Positions 35,173-43,323 of a stretch of 64,000 nt of DNA are shown here, piece by piece. The position numbers were made by a program, and so were the translations under genes. The notes below the pieces were generated by a model. That model was not told the DNA's origin. It made no database searches and saw nothing but the letters and a program-made list of their open reading frames with translations. Numbering within the stretch: position 1 is the first letter of the stretch; each line of letters opens with the position of its first letter. This DNA comes from CAG-791 sp963593905. GTDB taxonomy: Bacteria > Bacillota > Clostridia > Lachnospirales > Lachnospiraceae. Location of the stretch: NCBI GenBank assembly GCA_963593905.1, contig CAVBBL010000009.1, positions 1 through 64,000 on the forward strand, given 5' to 3'.

Positions 35173-35409
35173 TTTCCCTCCCGTCATTTGTCATTCCAGT
35201 TGCTTGTTTCCTGCCTCTTTCCTTTTGCTTCTTATTTTTCCTGTTTTTTGATATTTTGGTGCTTTATTGTTTTGTTGCCTTGGTTTTTATGCTTTGGTGT
35301 TTTTTTGCTTTTGTATTTTGTACTTTTTGTCTTTTGTGTTCTAAAGCTATGTCCGCCTCTTCTTTATTTATTATTGTTAAACGTTATTTACTTTTTATCC
35401 GTTGTCATC

Positions 35410-35438
35410 ATTATATACATCAAAACTCATTTCTTCAA
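35410..35438 (-). promoter_or_regulatory. Promoter of the second ABC/glycosidase operon
   Basis: Reverse strand TTGAAG (35433-35438), 17-bp spacer, TATAAT (35410-35415) with TG at -14. It lies in the 640-bp gap to the divergent IclR gene, whose left part (35190-35400) is T-rich low-complexity leader and whose right part (35500-35700) shows no gene. Confidence 0.7.
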
Positions 35439-35745
35439 TATCCCTAATCGCCCATAATAAAGCGAATATTTTGTGCATTATGTATAGATTCATTCCATAA
35501 TTTTTAGAATACCCCTTCACCATTTTACTCTTTTATATGTTTATTTATATTAAACGCATGCGGTAAATATTAAATACATGTTGTTTTCAGAAATTCACTG
35601 TGCTACCATGAAAACATACTCATAGACTATTGATTGCCCCTACGCATGCTTACGATATACTTACTTTCAGGCATGCTGACCGAAAATGCTGATCCAAAAT
35701 CAAGCTGCATTAATGACACAAGTGACATCAATACCTACATGCATC

Positions 35746-35811
35746 GGAGAATTCGCCTATGCGAGATTCTCCTCGTGATGCCGCATTAAATTGCGGAACA
35801 GAGAGGTAACC
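35746..35811 (+). repeat. Composite hairpin repeat, A-B copy upstream of iclR-type gene
   Basis: Hairpin A (35746-35772: GGAGAATTCGCC..., loop region CTAT), hairpin B (35780-35796: GCCGCATTAAATTGCGG), GAGGT (35803-35807) and the ATG at 35812. A decayed D-like segment lies at 35707-35734. Confidence 0.8.
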
Positions 35812-36615
35812 ATGAATAATAAAACAAACGAGAACAACACCAACGAAATGCATGATGAACATATGCAGACAAATGAAAATGTAAAGGTCAAGTCTCTTGT
35901 AAAAGCACTGCAGCTTTTGGAATGCTTTTCTGCCGACCATCCGCAACTGGGCATTTCGGAGCTTTCTGCAATGCTGGGCTATAATAAGGCCACTGTTTAC
36001 AATATAGCCAGTACCTTTACAGCCACAGGCTATCTGAAGCAGGATCCGATTACTTCCAAGTATTCTCTCGGACTAAAGCTCCTGCAATTCAGTTACCTTA
36101 TCAATAAAGAAAATGACCTTCCCACCACGATGGTTCCCTATCTGCAAAAGATAGCAGACGCCACTGGCGAAACCGTGTATTTGGGCATTCCCTACGAAGC
36201 GGATGTATTATACCTGGCAACACGTACCCCGTCCGCCTCTATCCCCCGCACGATTCTGGGAGAAAAAGCGCCTATGTACTGCACCGGTCTGGGAAAATGC
36301 CTTCTCGCCTTCACTCCGGAAGAACACAGGCCTTCTTTGCCTGAGACATTCAAGCCCTATACTTCCAACACCATTACCACCCGTCCAAAACTCCTGCAGG
36401 AGCTTGCGCAGATCAAAGAGCGGGGATATGCCATTGACAATATGGAACACGAATTCGGTGTTTCCTGCGTTGCTGTTCCCATTTTCGGAAACAGCGGAGA
36501 GCCCATTGCCGCCGTAAGTGTTTCCGGTCCTTCCCTCCGTTTTGACTTTAATTCCATTGAGCACATTTATGAATCTGCCAAAAGCATTCTGGAGGAGGTA
36601 CAGTATCTTTACTAA
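35812..36615 (+). CDS. IclR-family transcriptional regulator
   Basis: 267 residues from the ATG at 35812. An Asn-rich head is followed by a winged helix (SLVKALQLLECFS, LGISELSAMLGYNKATVYNI) and the IclR effector domain (TGETVYLGIPYEADVLYLAT, then YCTGLGKCLLAF and GEPIAAVSVSGPS). IclR regulators sense small acids such as keto-deoxy sugar acids, which fits the DapA-type aldolase in the divergent operon. It probably represses or activates that operon from the shared intergenic region. Confidence 0.93.
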   Translation: MNNKTNENNTNEMHDEHMQTNENVKVKSLVKALQLLECFSADHPQLGISELSAMLGYNKATVYNIASTFTATGYLKQDPITSKYSLGLKLLQFSYLINKENDLPTTMVPYLQKIADATGETVYLGIPYEADVLYLATRTPSASIPRTILGEKAPMYCTGLGKCLLAFTPEEHRPSLPETFKPYTSNTITTRPKLLQELAQIKERGYAIDNMEHEFGVSCVAVPIFGNSGEPIAAVSVSGPSLRFDFNSIEHIYESAKSILEEVQYLY

Positions 36616-36660
36616 AGTATGACTCCTGTATTATGAGAGCAAAAAACACATGCGAAAAAA

Positions 36661-36695
36661 TGCAGCCGCAAGAGATTTCTCATCTTGCGGCTGCA
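36661..36695. terminator. Terminator between iclR-type gene and the DUF3990 cluster
   Basis: Perfect outer stem TGCAGCCGCAAGA / TCTTGCGGCTGCA. On the reverse strand it is followed by TTTTTT, so it mainly ends the DUF3990 cluster transcript; on the forward strand the U-run is weak. Confidence 0.75.
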
Positions 36696-36796
36696 GTACT
36701 TTCATTCACATCAGGTAATAGACTACCTGACTACTGCTTAATAATTTTGCTGTTTTATTTTGTATGTATTATTATGCATACTCCTTGCATTTTTCT

Positions 36797-37039
36797 CTAT
36801 CCTAGTGAATCCTCAAAAACATTGCGAAGATAATCCGGTCCTTCCTTCCAGAGACCGGTGGAGTAATCAAACAGTTCCTTGTACGTTGGTGAAATAGCAA
36901 ATCGAAAGAAGGCGTCAGTAAAAGACTCCCCAGTGTCATCACTGTAATCTTCGAGCATGGCACGCATAATGCTGACAGCACAAGCTTCACGCTGCTGATT
37001 GTTTACTTTCTCACATGTACTGGAAATCATATCGATCAC
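36797..37039 (-). CDS. Small DUF3990-associated protein
   Basis: 80 residues (MIDMISSTCEKVNNQQREAC...), helical, acidic, ending in YLRNVFEDSLG. It starts 29 nt inside the upstream DUF3990 gene's 3' end. The small gene following DUF3990 is often a cognate protein of the toxin-antitoxin cluster. No motif allows a firmer statement. Confidence 0.55.
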   Translation of the reverse strand: MIDMISSTCEKVNNQQREACAVSIMRAMLEDYSDDTGESFTDAFFRFAISPTYKELFDYSTGLWKEGPDYLRNVFEDSLG

Positions 37040-37583
37040 TCCTTACATATTCGAGCATTTGAACAGCTTTCTCATTGCAGAAACAAAATTGATTCTCCAG
37101 TCGATTGGGAAGCAGCATTGAAATAGCAATGTTGTCCGCCTGTTCAGTGCCCGGCTCCCCATATGCACCTGTAATATAAAGCTGTAAAGTTCGTGCAGTT
37201 CGATCGTTTGCTATTTTTCCTCCGATGATATCAAAGCCATCATATTGCTTCTGCACGTCAGCAAAAAGAACTCTTCTTCTGTTTGATGCAACGAAATGAA
37301 GCCACTCTCTATCTGCTGCCCGAAAAAGATGAATCCTTGCTGTATTATTCAAATGTAATCTGAGCTCGGAAATGTACCCATAAGTAGTATTTTTAGGAAG
37401 GTTTTCTTCACTGGCCTGTTTCATCACAGAAAGAGGCACGAAGCTCTGCGCCTGTTCGTAGGAACTGGTGACGTAAAAGCCGCGTCCAAAGTCCTTTCCC
37501 CGCTTGCATTTATTGAGGTCAATCTGCAAAACCTTTGTGAAGCTACCGTGATAGAGGGGCATTCCATCTTCTATAGCTAGCAT
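37011..37583 (-). CDS. DUF3990 protein, ADP-ribosyltransferase-like candidate toxin
   Basis: 190 residues. The motifs MPLYHGSFTKVLQIDL and CKRGKDFGRGFYVTSSYEQA correspond to the H...GxGFYxT signature of DUF3990, a family related to ADP-ribosyltransferase folds. A later WLHFVASNRR and IANDRTA region would complete the active site. DUF3990 genes travel with DUF3791 in Firmicutes islands, consistent with a toxin-antitoxin operon. Its start overlaps the DUF3791 gene end by 7 bp. The activity is inferred from family fold, not shown. Confidence 0.72.
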   Translation of the reverse strand: MLAIEDGMPLYHGSFTKVLQIDLNKCKRGKDFGRGFYVTSSYEQAQSFVPLSVMKQASEENLPKNTTYGYISELRLHLNNTARIHLFRAADREWLHFVASNRRRVLFADVQKQYDGFDIIGGKIANDRTARTLQLYITGAYGEPGTEQADNIAISMLLPNRLENQFCFCNEKAVQMLEYVRSDRYDFQYM

Positions 37584-37781
37584 ATAAAAATACCTCGATT
37601 TTTCAGCATTTCCTCAACATCATCCAGTGCACACTCATAACTGCTCAAATGGAGAATTTCATAACAGCTGGAGATAAAGCCAAATATGTCATTGTCTTGA
37701 AATAATTTAGCACATTCCTCCGGCGTCTTCTTCCATTTATCCTGTGCCATCCGAAATATCCAGCACTGCATGTTTGCTCAT
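37577..37781 (-). pseudogene. DUF3791 protein with apparent N-terminal frameshift
   Basis: The 64-residue frame from 37771 (IFRMAQDKWKKTPEEC, FGFISSCYEILHLSSYE) is DUF3791. A start with GGGAG ribosome site lies 10 bases further upstream at 37781 in another frame (MSKHAV). Removing one base near 37765 would give MSKHAV-WIFRMAQDKW, the normal family N-terminus. So either one base is extra or translation uses the poorer ATG at 37771. It is presumably the antitoxin-side gene of the DUF3990 pair. Confidence 0.6.
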
Positions 37782-37825
37782 CGAAACGTCTCCCTGGTCA
37801 TAGAGTTTAAGTACACTTAACACCG

Positions 37826-37948
37826 CTATGCTCTCTGAATGAGTATGAGCTCCGTAGCCTCTATATTTTTTTCAAACACATGACTCATAAGTTCATCATC
37901 AAAAAGCGTCATATCATCCACGAGTTTGTTTATCCGTTTTTCTGATTT
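37826..37948 (-). pseudogene. N-terminal fragment of an Rpn/PD-(D/E)XK transposase-like protein
   Basis: The frame reads LVDDMTLFDDELMSHVFEKNIEATELIL, the N-terminus typical of Rpn-family nuclease/transposase-like proteins in Lachnospiraceae, then stops at 37826. No catalytic core follows. The rest of 37950-38200 holds no recognisable gene. Confidence 0.55.
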
Positions 37949-38203
37949 TCACTATAAGCTTGATTTTCTGTCATAAGGTTTTCTGTCATCCCACATTCCT
38001 TTGTCCCTATCCTAACACCTATTTTCACCGCTAACAAATGAAATCTTCATAAAGATAAAGAGAGCATAACCGGACTACGCGGAAATCATTTCCTTTAACC
38101 CCTGGCTTATCCTGAAAGCCGTCTCAGTGGTATAAAACAGATGAATTATGCTGAGGGTGTTCCGTGGATAGACAAACTTTTCATGCTTGATTGAAGAAGG
38201 CAG

Positions 38204-39310
38204 CTACTGAATCGTAAATTCACCAAAGTTTGAAATGTATCGCTCCACAGCCTCATACACAACTATATCTGGGTCAAGTGCCTCCAGTTCTTCATATGAA
38301 TATGTACCATTATGTCTTAAATATGTTTCACTGAATTGTGACCCTATATATGGAGCCATAGCAGTTGAAAACGAATCTCTTATCACATATATTGTCCTAG
38401 GATCAGCATTCACCGCTTTGTAAGAAAATATTGTAGAAAATTCCCATTCTACATTTTCCATCCGGTGATTATCATATCCTTCTACTGAATAGTCACTATC
38501 TGTTTTTTGCAGTTGCTTTGTTAGATTTAACATTCCAGCTAGATTTCCCGCTCTGTCATTCGTTTTTGTCACTGTTATATCATCACTCAGAATATCCGGC
38601 ATCTCGATTCCAAGCTCCAACAGCAAAGCGGAAGCCCCCACATAACCGCCTATTTCGTTCCAATGTGTATCCGTTTTATAATATATGGCATCTCCGACCT
38701 TTTTTGCTCTGATTAGCTCGCCATAAGGATATACAACTCTTAAATCTGTATTTTCCTTCAAATAATTATAGACCTGCAATGCTCTATAATTTTCTGCCGG
38801 ATTTCCATATTTATCCGGCATATTCTCCGAATATATCCGTTCTTTATTAGGAGCAATGAATAATACGAATTCCTTACCCTGCCCCTCAAGAAAATCTCTC
38901 TGCCTTATGCAGTTTTTAGCAATCGCTTGCAAATTTTCTTCAGAAAGTAAATTCGTTCCTTGATAGCAGCTTACCGGATCTCCATCATCCACATCGCCAT
39001 AAAACAACCAATTATTCTTTCCCTTTATGACTCTGTCATTTGTTGACATATTAAATACAAAAAAATCTATTGATGTATTCAGCGATATTAGATTATTTCT
39101 GAATGGTATATTATCGTTGAACCAATTTTCATATTCCTCCGCATATGTTTTATACCCATCTATTGTAAATCTAGGTTGAGCAGCCATTTCTCTGTTTTCA
39201 TAGTTTGTCGTATCTACATACTTCTCTAAAAATATCCAAAACAACCTGGAAAAACAAATTACAGTCAAAAAGGCCATTAGTATAATTTTAGGTCCAATTT
39301 TCTTTTGCAT
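38204..39310 (-). CDS. AlgJ/AlgX-like (DHHW) SGNH protein for polysaccharide acetylation
   Basis: 368 residues. N-terminal membrane anchor (IILMAFLTVICFSRLFWIFL), then an extracytoplasmic domain. KNNWLFYGD, YKTDTHWNEIGGY (catalytic Asp-His) and VIRDSFSTAMAPY (catalytic serine) are the AlgX/AlgJ landmarks. These proteins transfer acetyl groups handed over by an MBOAT partner to an exported polysaccharide. The MBOAT gene lies 12 bp upstream. Confidence 0.88.
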   Translation of the reverse strand: MQKKIGPKIILMAFLTVICFSRLFWIFLEKYVDTTNYENREMAAQPRFTIDGYKTYAEEYENWFNDNIPFRNNLISLNTSIDFFVFNMSTNDRVIKGKNNWLFYGDVDDGDPVSCYQGTNLLSEENLQAIAKNCIRQRDFLEGQGKEFVLFIAPNKERIYSENMPDKYGNPAENYRALQVYNYLKENTDLRVVYPYGELIRAKKVGDAIYYKTDTHWNEIGGYVGASALLLELGIEMPDILSDDITVTKTNDRAGNLAGMLNLTKQLQKTDSDYSVEGYDNHRMENVEWEFSTIFSYKAVNADPRTIYVIRDSFSTAMAPYIGSQFSETYLRHNGTYSYEELEALDPDIVVYEAVERYISNFGEFTIQ

Positions 39311-39322
39311 CTCGAACCTCCT

Positions 39323-40720
39323 TTAAAACTGAAAATAAATAAATGGATTATATGTACCACTTGCTATTGAAGCCAGACACAGAACCAACAATCCAACGCA
39401 ATATATTGCCTCAATTATCGAATCATTCCATTTTTTTAATATGGATGCCGGAACAAAACATTTCAACATTCCCCCGCCAACAAAAGCGCAGACACCTATA
39501 AAAATAATCTTATTATCCATATAATTGTCTAATGAAATTCCAATCGAACCATATTTCCAAGGCATTAGCATTCTAGCGATCATCCGAAAGCCGGTCATTA
39601 TATTTGCAGCTCTAAACAACACCCAGCCAAGATTGACAACCAAAAAACAGTATACTATGGAGATTACCTTTGTTTTATCAAGAATCTTCTTTAATCCAAG
39701 CCTTTCTATAATGCTAAAGAACCCATGATACGCTCCCCACAAAACAAACGCGAAATCAGCTCCATGCCAAAGACCTGTTAATAAGAACACGATTGCTAAA
39801 TTTATATATGTTCTCATGGTCCCTTTACGATTTCCTCCTAAAGGAATATATACATACTCCCTAAACCATGAGCCCAAAGACATATGCCATCTTCGCCAGA
39901 ATTCAGAAACAGACTTAGATAGATAGGGATAATCAAAGTTTTCTAGTATGTCGAAACCAAACATCTTTCCTAAGCCTATGGCCATATCAGAATAACCAGA
40001 AAAATCATAATAAATTTGGAAAGTATATGCTAAGGCAGCTATCCATGCAGCCCTAGTGTCGACAATTGCTATATCATACGCATAAATTGTATCCACACAC
40101 ATTCCTAACACATTCGATATTAAAACTTTTTTTGCCAAACCATATATAAACCTCTTGAATCCATCTGAAACTTTTCCCCAGGTGATTGAGCGTTCTTCGA
40201 TTTGCTTGTTTATATCTCGATATTTAACAATAGGCCCTGCTATTAACTGTGGAAAAAATGATATATATAATGCAACATTAACAAGTTTTGAAGAGCACTC
40301 TGTATCTTCTCTATAAACATCAACAATGTAGGAAATTGCTTGAAATGTAAAGAAAGATATGCCTATTGGTAAAGCTATTTCAGGAACTGGAAACAACTCT
40401 TTTCCGGCTACTGTATTGATTGTTGAAATCAAAAATCCAGCATATTTATAATAGCCCAAAAGCAGCAGGTCACATACTACGCCAGCTATGATAAATATTT
40501 TCTTTCGGCTTCCGACATTTTTGGCAATTGCAATTCCAATTGCCCAATTTAAAATAATTGATACGATCATAAGAAGTACCAAATATGGCTCTCCCCATGC
40601 GTAAAATAACAAACTTGCAATGAGCAACAAAACATTAGAATATTCCTCTTTACAAAAGAAATTCAATAGGAATACTACGGGCAAAAACATCAACAAAAAG
40701 ATTGCCGAACTAAATATCAT
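39323..40720 (-). CDS. MBOAT O-acyltransferase, AlgI/DltB type
   Basis: 465 residues with about 11 membrane helices. The MBOAT active-site histidine is in LLTGLWHGADFAFVLWGAYHG; SISYIVDVYR-like and YYDFSGYSDMAIGLGKMFGF segments match AlgI. It moves acetyl groups across the membrane for the AlgJ-like partner. AAGGAGATAGAGGGTT precedes the ATG. The AT-rich composition differs from the surrounding GC-richer operons, hinting at separate acquisition. Confidence 0.92.
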   Translation of the reverse strand: MIFSSAIFLLMFLPVVFLLNFFCKEEYSNVLLLIASLLFYAWGEPYLVLLMIVSIILNWAIGIAIAKNVGSRKKIFIIAGVVCDLLLLGYYKYAGFLISTINTVAGKELFPVPEIALPIGISFFTFQAISYIVDVYREDTECSSKLVNVALYISFFPQLIAGPIVKYRDINKQIEERSITWGKVSDGFKRFIYGLAKKVLISNVLGMCVDTIYAYDIAIVDTRAAWIAALAYTFQIYYDFSGYSDMAIGLGKMFGFDILENFDYPYLSKSVSEFWRRWHMSLGSWFREYVYIPLGGNRKGTMRTYINLAIVFLLTGLWHGADFAFVLWGAYHGFFSIIERLGLKKILDKTKVISIVYCFLVVNLGWVLFRAANIMTGFRMIARMLMPWKYGSIGISLDNYMDNKIIFIGVCAFVGGGMLKCFVPASILKKWNDSIIEAIYCVGLLVLCLASIASGTYNPFIYFQF

Positions 40721-40737
40721 AACCCTCTATCTCCTTC

Positions 40738-40757
40738 AAAAAAGTGTACTTTTTTGT
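40738..40757. promoter_or_regulatory. Near-palindromic AAAAAAGT..ACTTTTTT site
   Basis: Directly upstream of the MBOAT ribosome site; a related site CAAAAAAGTATACATTT lies at 40855-40871. They could be operators, but no regulator is adjacent. The remaining gap 40758-40895 shows nothing else. Confidence 0.3.
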
Positions 40758-40895
40758 AATAGTAATATCTCATAATTAAACCATTTTATCATCTGATAAA
40801 ACTTACGATTTTGCAAGAAAAACCGATATTGCAAAAATGCCTGAAATTGCTTACAAAAAAGTATACATTTCTGCAGTTTACCATTCTCCATATTT

Positions 40896-41304
40896 CTAAT
40901 ATTTCTCATACTTCTTCGCACGATAACGAAAAGACGAAAGTGGCATATTACAGGCCTTTGCTACCGCTGTCCCTGTAATTTCTCCTTTTTTCCATTTTTG
41001 ATACATGGCATCGAAATTTTCCGGCAAAGGTGCCGGCGGTCTGCCGAAACGCACTCCCTTTGCCCTGGCGGCGGCAATGCCCTCGGCCTGTCTTTGTCTG
41101 ATGTTACTGCGGTCGATCAAAGTCTCTTCCCGACTGTTTATCCAGAAAAATGTTCTTTCGATCAATACCGACTGCATCCATGGCAATCACCTGTCTGTCC
41201 TCATTTTGCTCTCGACTGCTCACACGGATATAACCGTATACATTTCCCATGCCATTTCCCTTCTGCTGCCATCTCACCATAATTCTGATATTGTCCTCTG
41301 ACAT
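40896..41304 (-). pseudogene. Serine recombinase (resolvase) with internal deletion
   Basis: The first frame (41304-41104) has the catalytic N-terminus VYGYIRVSSREQNEDRQ and ends at DKQSGRDFDRPQ. A second frame continues with SNIRQRQAEGIAAARAKGV, then RFGRPPAPLPENFD and a C-terminal helix-turn-helix. About 90 residues of catalytic core between them are missing and the frame is shifted, so it is inactive. It marks former mobile-element activity near 41 kb. Confidence 0.8.
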
Positions 41305-41433
41305 TTTCTTCTGGCATTACTAAATACCGACAGAGAACAGTTTCCTTTTATTCCCTTAGAATAATCTGATCCGTACTGTAGAAAACGAACAGACTGGCGT
41401 CTCCCCATCTCTTTACCGACAAAAACAAAAAAA

Positions 41434-41467
41434 CGACAGCCGCAAGAATTTTCTCTTGCAGCTGTCG
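41434..41467 (-). terminator. Strong terminator of the symporter operon
   Basis: Stem CGACAGCTGCAAGA / TCTTGCGGCTGTCG (one G-T type mismatch) followed on the reverse strand by TTTTTTTG, about 95 bp past the symporter stop. Confidence 0.9.
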
Positions 41468-41563
41468 GTTTTATCTACCATTTTATTGGTATTTTCTTTT
41501 CTTTATTTTGGTGCTGTTTTGCTGTTATTTTATTATTGTTTTGTTGTTACTATCGTCTTGTTC

Positions 41564-43006
41564 CTACTGCTGCGCCATCTTCCGAACTCTGTTGTCCTCC
41601 TGGCCTTTCTTATCTGTCAGACTGACTACCACCAGGAATACCAGAGACACTGCATAGGCGATGAGCAGGGACAGGTCGGTGTTCATCAGACCGCTCAGGG
41701 GGCCTACAGGGATGCCGATGAGGAAGGAGATCACACCCACGATACCGCCTGCGATAGCTGCGGCGAAGGCGCCCTTTCTGGTGGCTTTCTCCCACAGCAG
41801 TCCGCCCAGCAGGGGAATCAGGAGGGAGCCCATGTAAGGATAGTTAAAGATGATCATAGCATCCAGAATATCCGTCATCTTAAAGGCAAAGATGATGCCC
41901 ACAATGGAGCCGATCAGGACAGTAGCCTGAGAGATCAGCTTGGAATTGGGCAGAGAGTCCATGTCCTCTACTTCCGGGTGAAGGACCTTATTGTACAGAT
42001 CTCTTGCAAAAGATGAGCCCAGAGAAAGAATGACGCAGTTTGCACTGGACATAGCCGCAGAAAGGATTGCTGCGATGACGATGCCTGCCAGGAAGGGAGG
42101 CAATACATTGATGGTGGTGATGGTAAAGATACCGTCCTCTACACCGGGGAAGAGTCTGGCAGCCATAACGCCGATGGCGGAGCACATGGAACCGATGATG
42201 ATAACGATGATGCCGCCGTAAATGCAGCCCTTCTGTGCTGTCTTCACATCCTTGGCAGACTGGATTCTGGAATATGCGTCATAGGACATGGAGATGGACA
42301 GGAAGAAAGGCAGCACCAGATAGATAAATCTGGTCAGCATGCCGTCCGGCAGAAAAGGTGTATTAAATACCGCCACCATAGAACCGCCGTCTGCCGTATA
42401 TTTCAGTGCTGTGGCAATGGTCAGAATCGGAATGCCGATCATGATGATAGTGGTCTGCACGACGTCTGTGAGCACCACGCCCCACATGCCGCCGATGGTG
42501 CAATAGATCAGGATGACCACAGCGGTGATGATGACGCCTACATTAAAGGGAACGCCGAAGCCCGCCAGGATACTGCCGCAGGCCAGCATCTGGGCGATAA
42601 AGATACCCAGAAGGCTGGGGACGTTGGACAGCCATGCCCAGAAACGAATTCCTCTGCTGTCACCGTATCTCTGGGCGAAGAAGTCAAGGGGCACATAGCT
42701 CTCCTTGGCTCTGAGCTTCTTGCAGGCCAGTACACCTGCCAGAATCAGACCGCCGCCGCAGCCGATGGAATAGTAGATGCCGGGCCACATGCCCAGGTTA
42801 TAACCATTGGTAGCGCCGCTCAATACGATACCTACGCCGATCTGCACCGCAGCCATAGTCAGCGCCGTCATAGGCACATTCAGGTTGCGGCCGGCCACCA
42901 GATAATCCGACGTCTTTCTGTTCCTGGCTGCTGCATAGACACCCACGCCGATCATCAGCAGGAAATAAATGACACAAAAAATAATGATGATTGTGTTTTG
43001 ACTCAT
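41564..43006 (-). CDS. Sodium:solute symporter (SSF family)
   Basis: 480 residues, about 13 membrane helices. DYLVAGRNLNVPMTALTMAA, the SSF-type LSGATNGYNLG and the conserved late helix AAILSAAMSSANCVILSLGS identify the SSF/SSSF family (pantothenate, proline, sugar or organic-acid uptake). It is the last gene after the flavoprotein and ferredoxin genes, so it may import their substrate. The ligand is not predictable. Confidence 0.92.
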   Translation of the reverse strand: MSQNTIIIIFCVIYFLLMIGVGVYAAARNRKTSDYLVAGRNLNVPMTALTMAAVQIGVGIVLSGATNGYNLGMWPGIYYSIGCGGGLILAGVLACKKLRAKESYVPLDFFAQRYGDSRGIRFWAWLSNVPSLLGIFIAQMLACGSILAGFGVPFNVGVIITAVVILIYCTIGGMWGVVLTDVVQTTIIMIGIPILTIATALKYTADGGSMVAVFNTPFLPDGMLTRFIYLVLPFFLSISMSYDAYSRIQSAKDVKTAQKGCIYGGIIVIIIGSMCSAIGVMAARLFPGVEDGIFTITTINVLPPFLAGIVIAAILSAAMSSANCVILSLGSSFARDLYNKVLHPEVEDMDSLPNSKLISQATVLIGSIVGIIFAFKMTDILDAMIIFNYPYMGSLLIPLLGGLLWEKATRKGAFAAAIAGGIVGVISFLIGIPVGPLSGLMNTDLSLLIAYAVSLVFLVVVSLTDKKGQEDNRVRKMAQQ

Positions 43007-43044
43007 TTTCCTAATCCCCCTCTTTTCTCCGATTTACTCTATTT

Positions 43045-43323
43045 TTATCTCTTCACCGGCACGAATTTCGTTCGGTTCATCAGCGGATGCTCCAGATGAA
43101 TTGCCCCTTCAACAGGACAATCCATGACGCAGCTGCCGCAATAGATACATTCTCCCGGGTACATGACGATGGGATGCTCTCCCTTTTGAACACTGGGAAT
43201 CAGCACATCCATCTGACAGGCCTGGGCGCACCGGCCGCAGCCGATACATTTGTCCGCATCGTAAGTGATGGGACGGGCACTGCAGGGAACTACACCGGCA
43301 TACAGTTCAGAAGCTTTATTCAT
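43045..43323 (-). CDS. Two-[4Fe-4S] ferredoxin, AprB-like
   Basis: 92 residues from the ATG at 43323. Two clusters are visible: CIGCGRCAQACQMDVL and CIYCGSCVMDCPVEGAI, with a Tyr/His-rich tail. The start overlaps the flavoprotein stop by 8 bp, so the two subunits are co-translated. The pair mirrors AprA/AprB of adenylylsulfate reductase, where the ferredoxin subunit passes electrons to the flavin; the reaction here need not be the same. Confidence 0.92.
   Translation of the reverse strand: MNKASELYAGVVPCSARPITYDADKCIGCGRCAQACQMDVLIPSVQKGEHPIVMYPGECIYCGSCVMDCPVEGAIHLEHPLMNRTKFVPVKR

Noticed and set aside
35137..35457. T-rich forward frames upstream of the LplB gene
   Set aside because: Low-complexity Phe/Leu-rich translation of the untranslated leader; no ribosome site.
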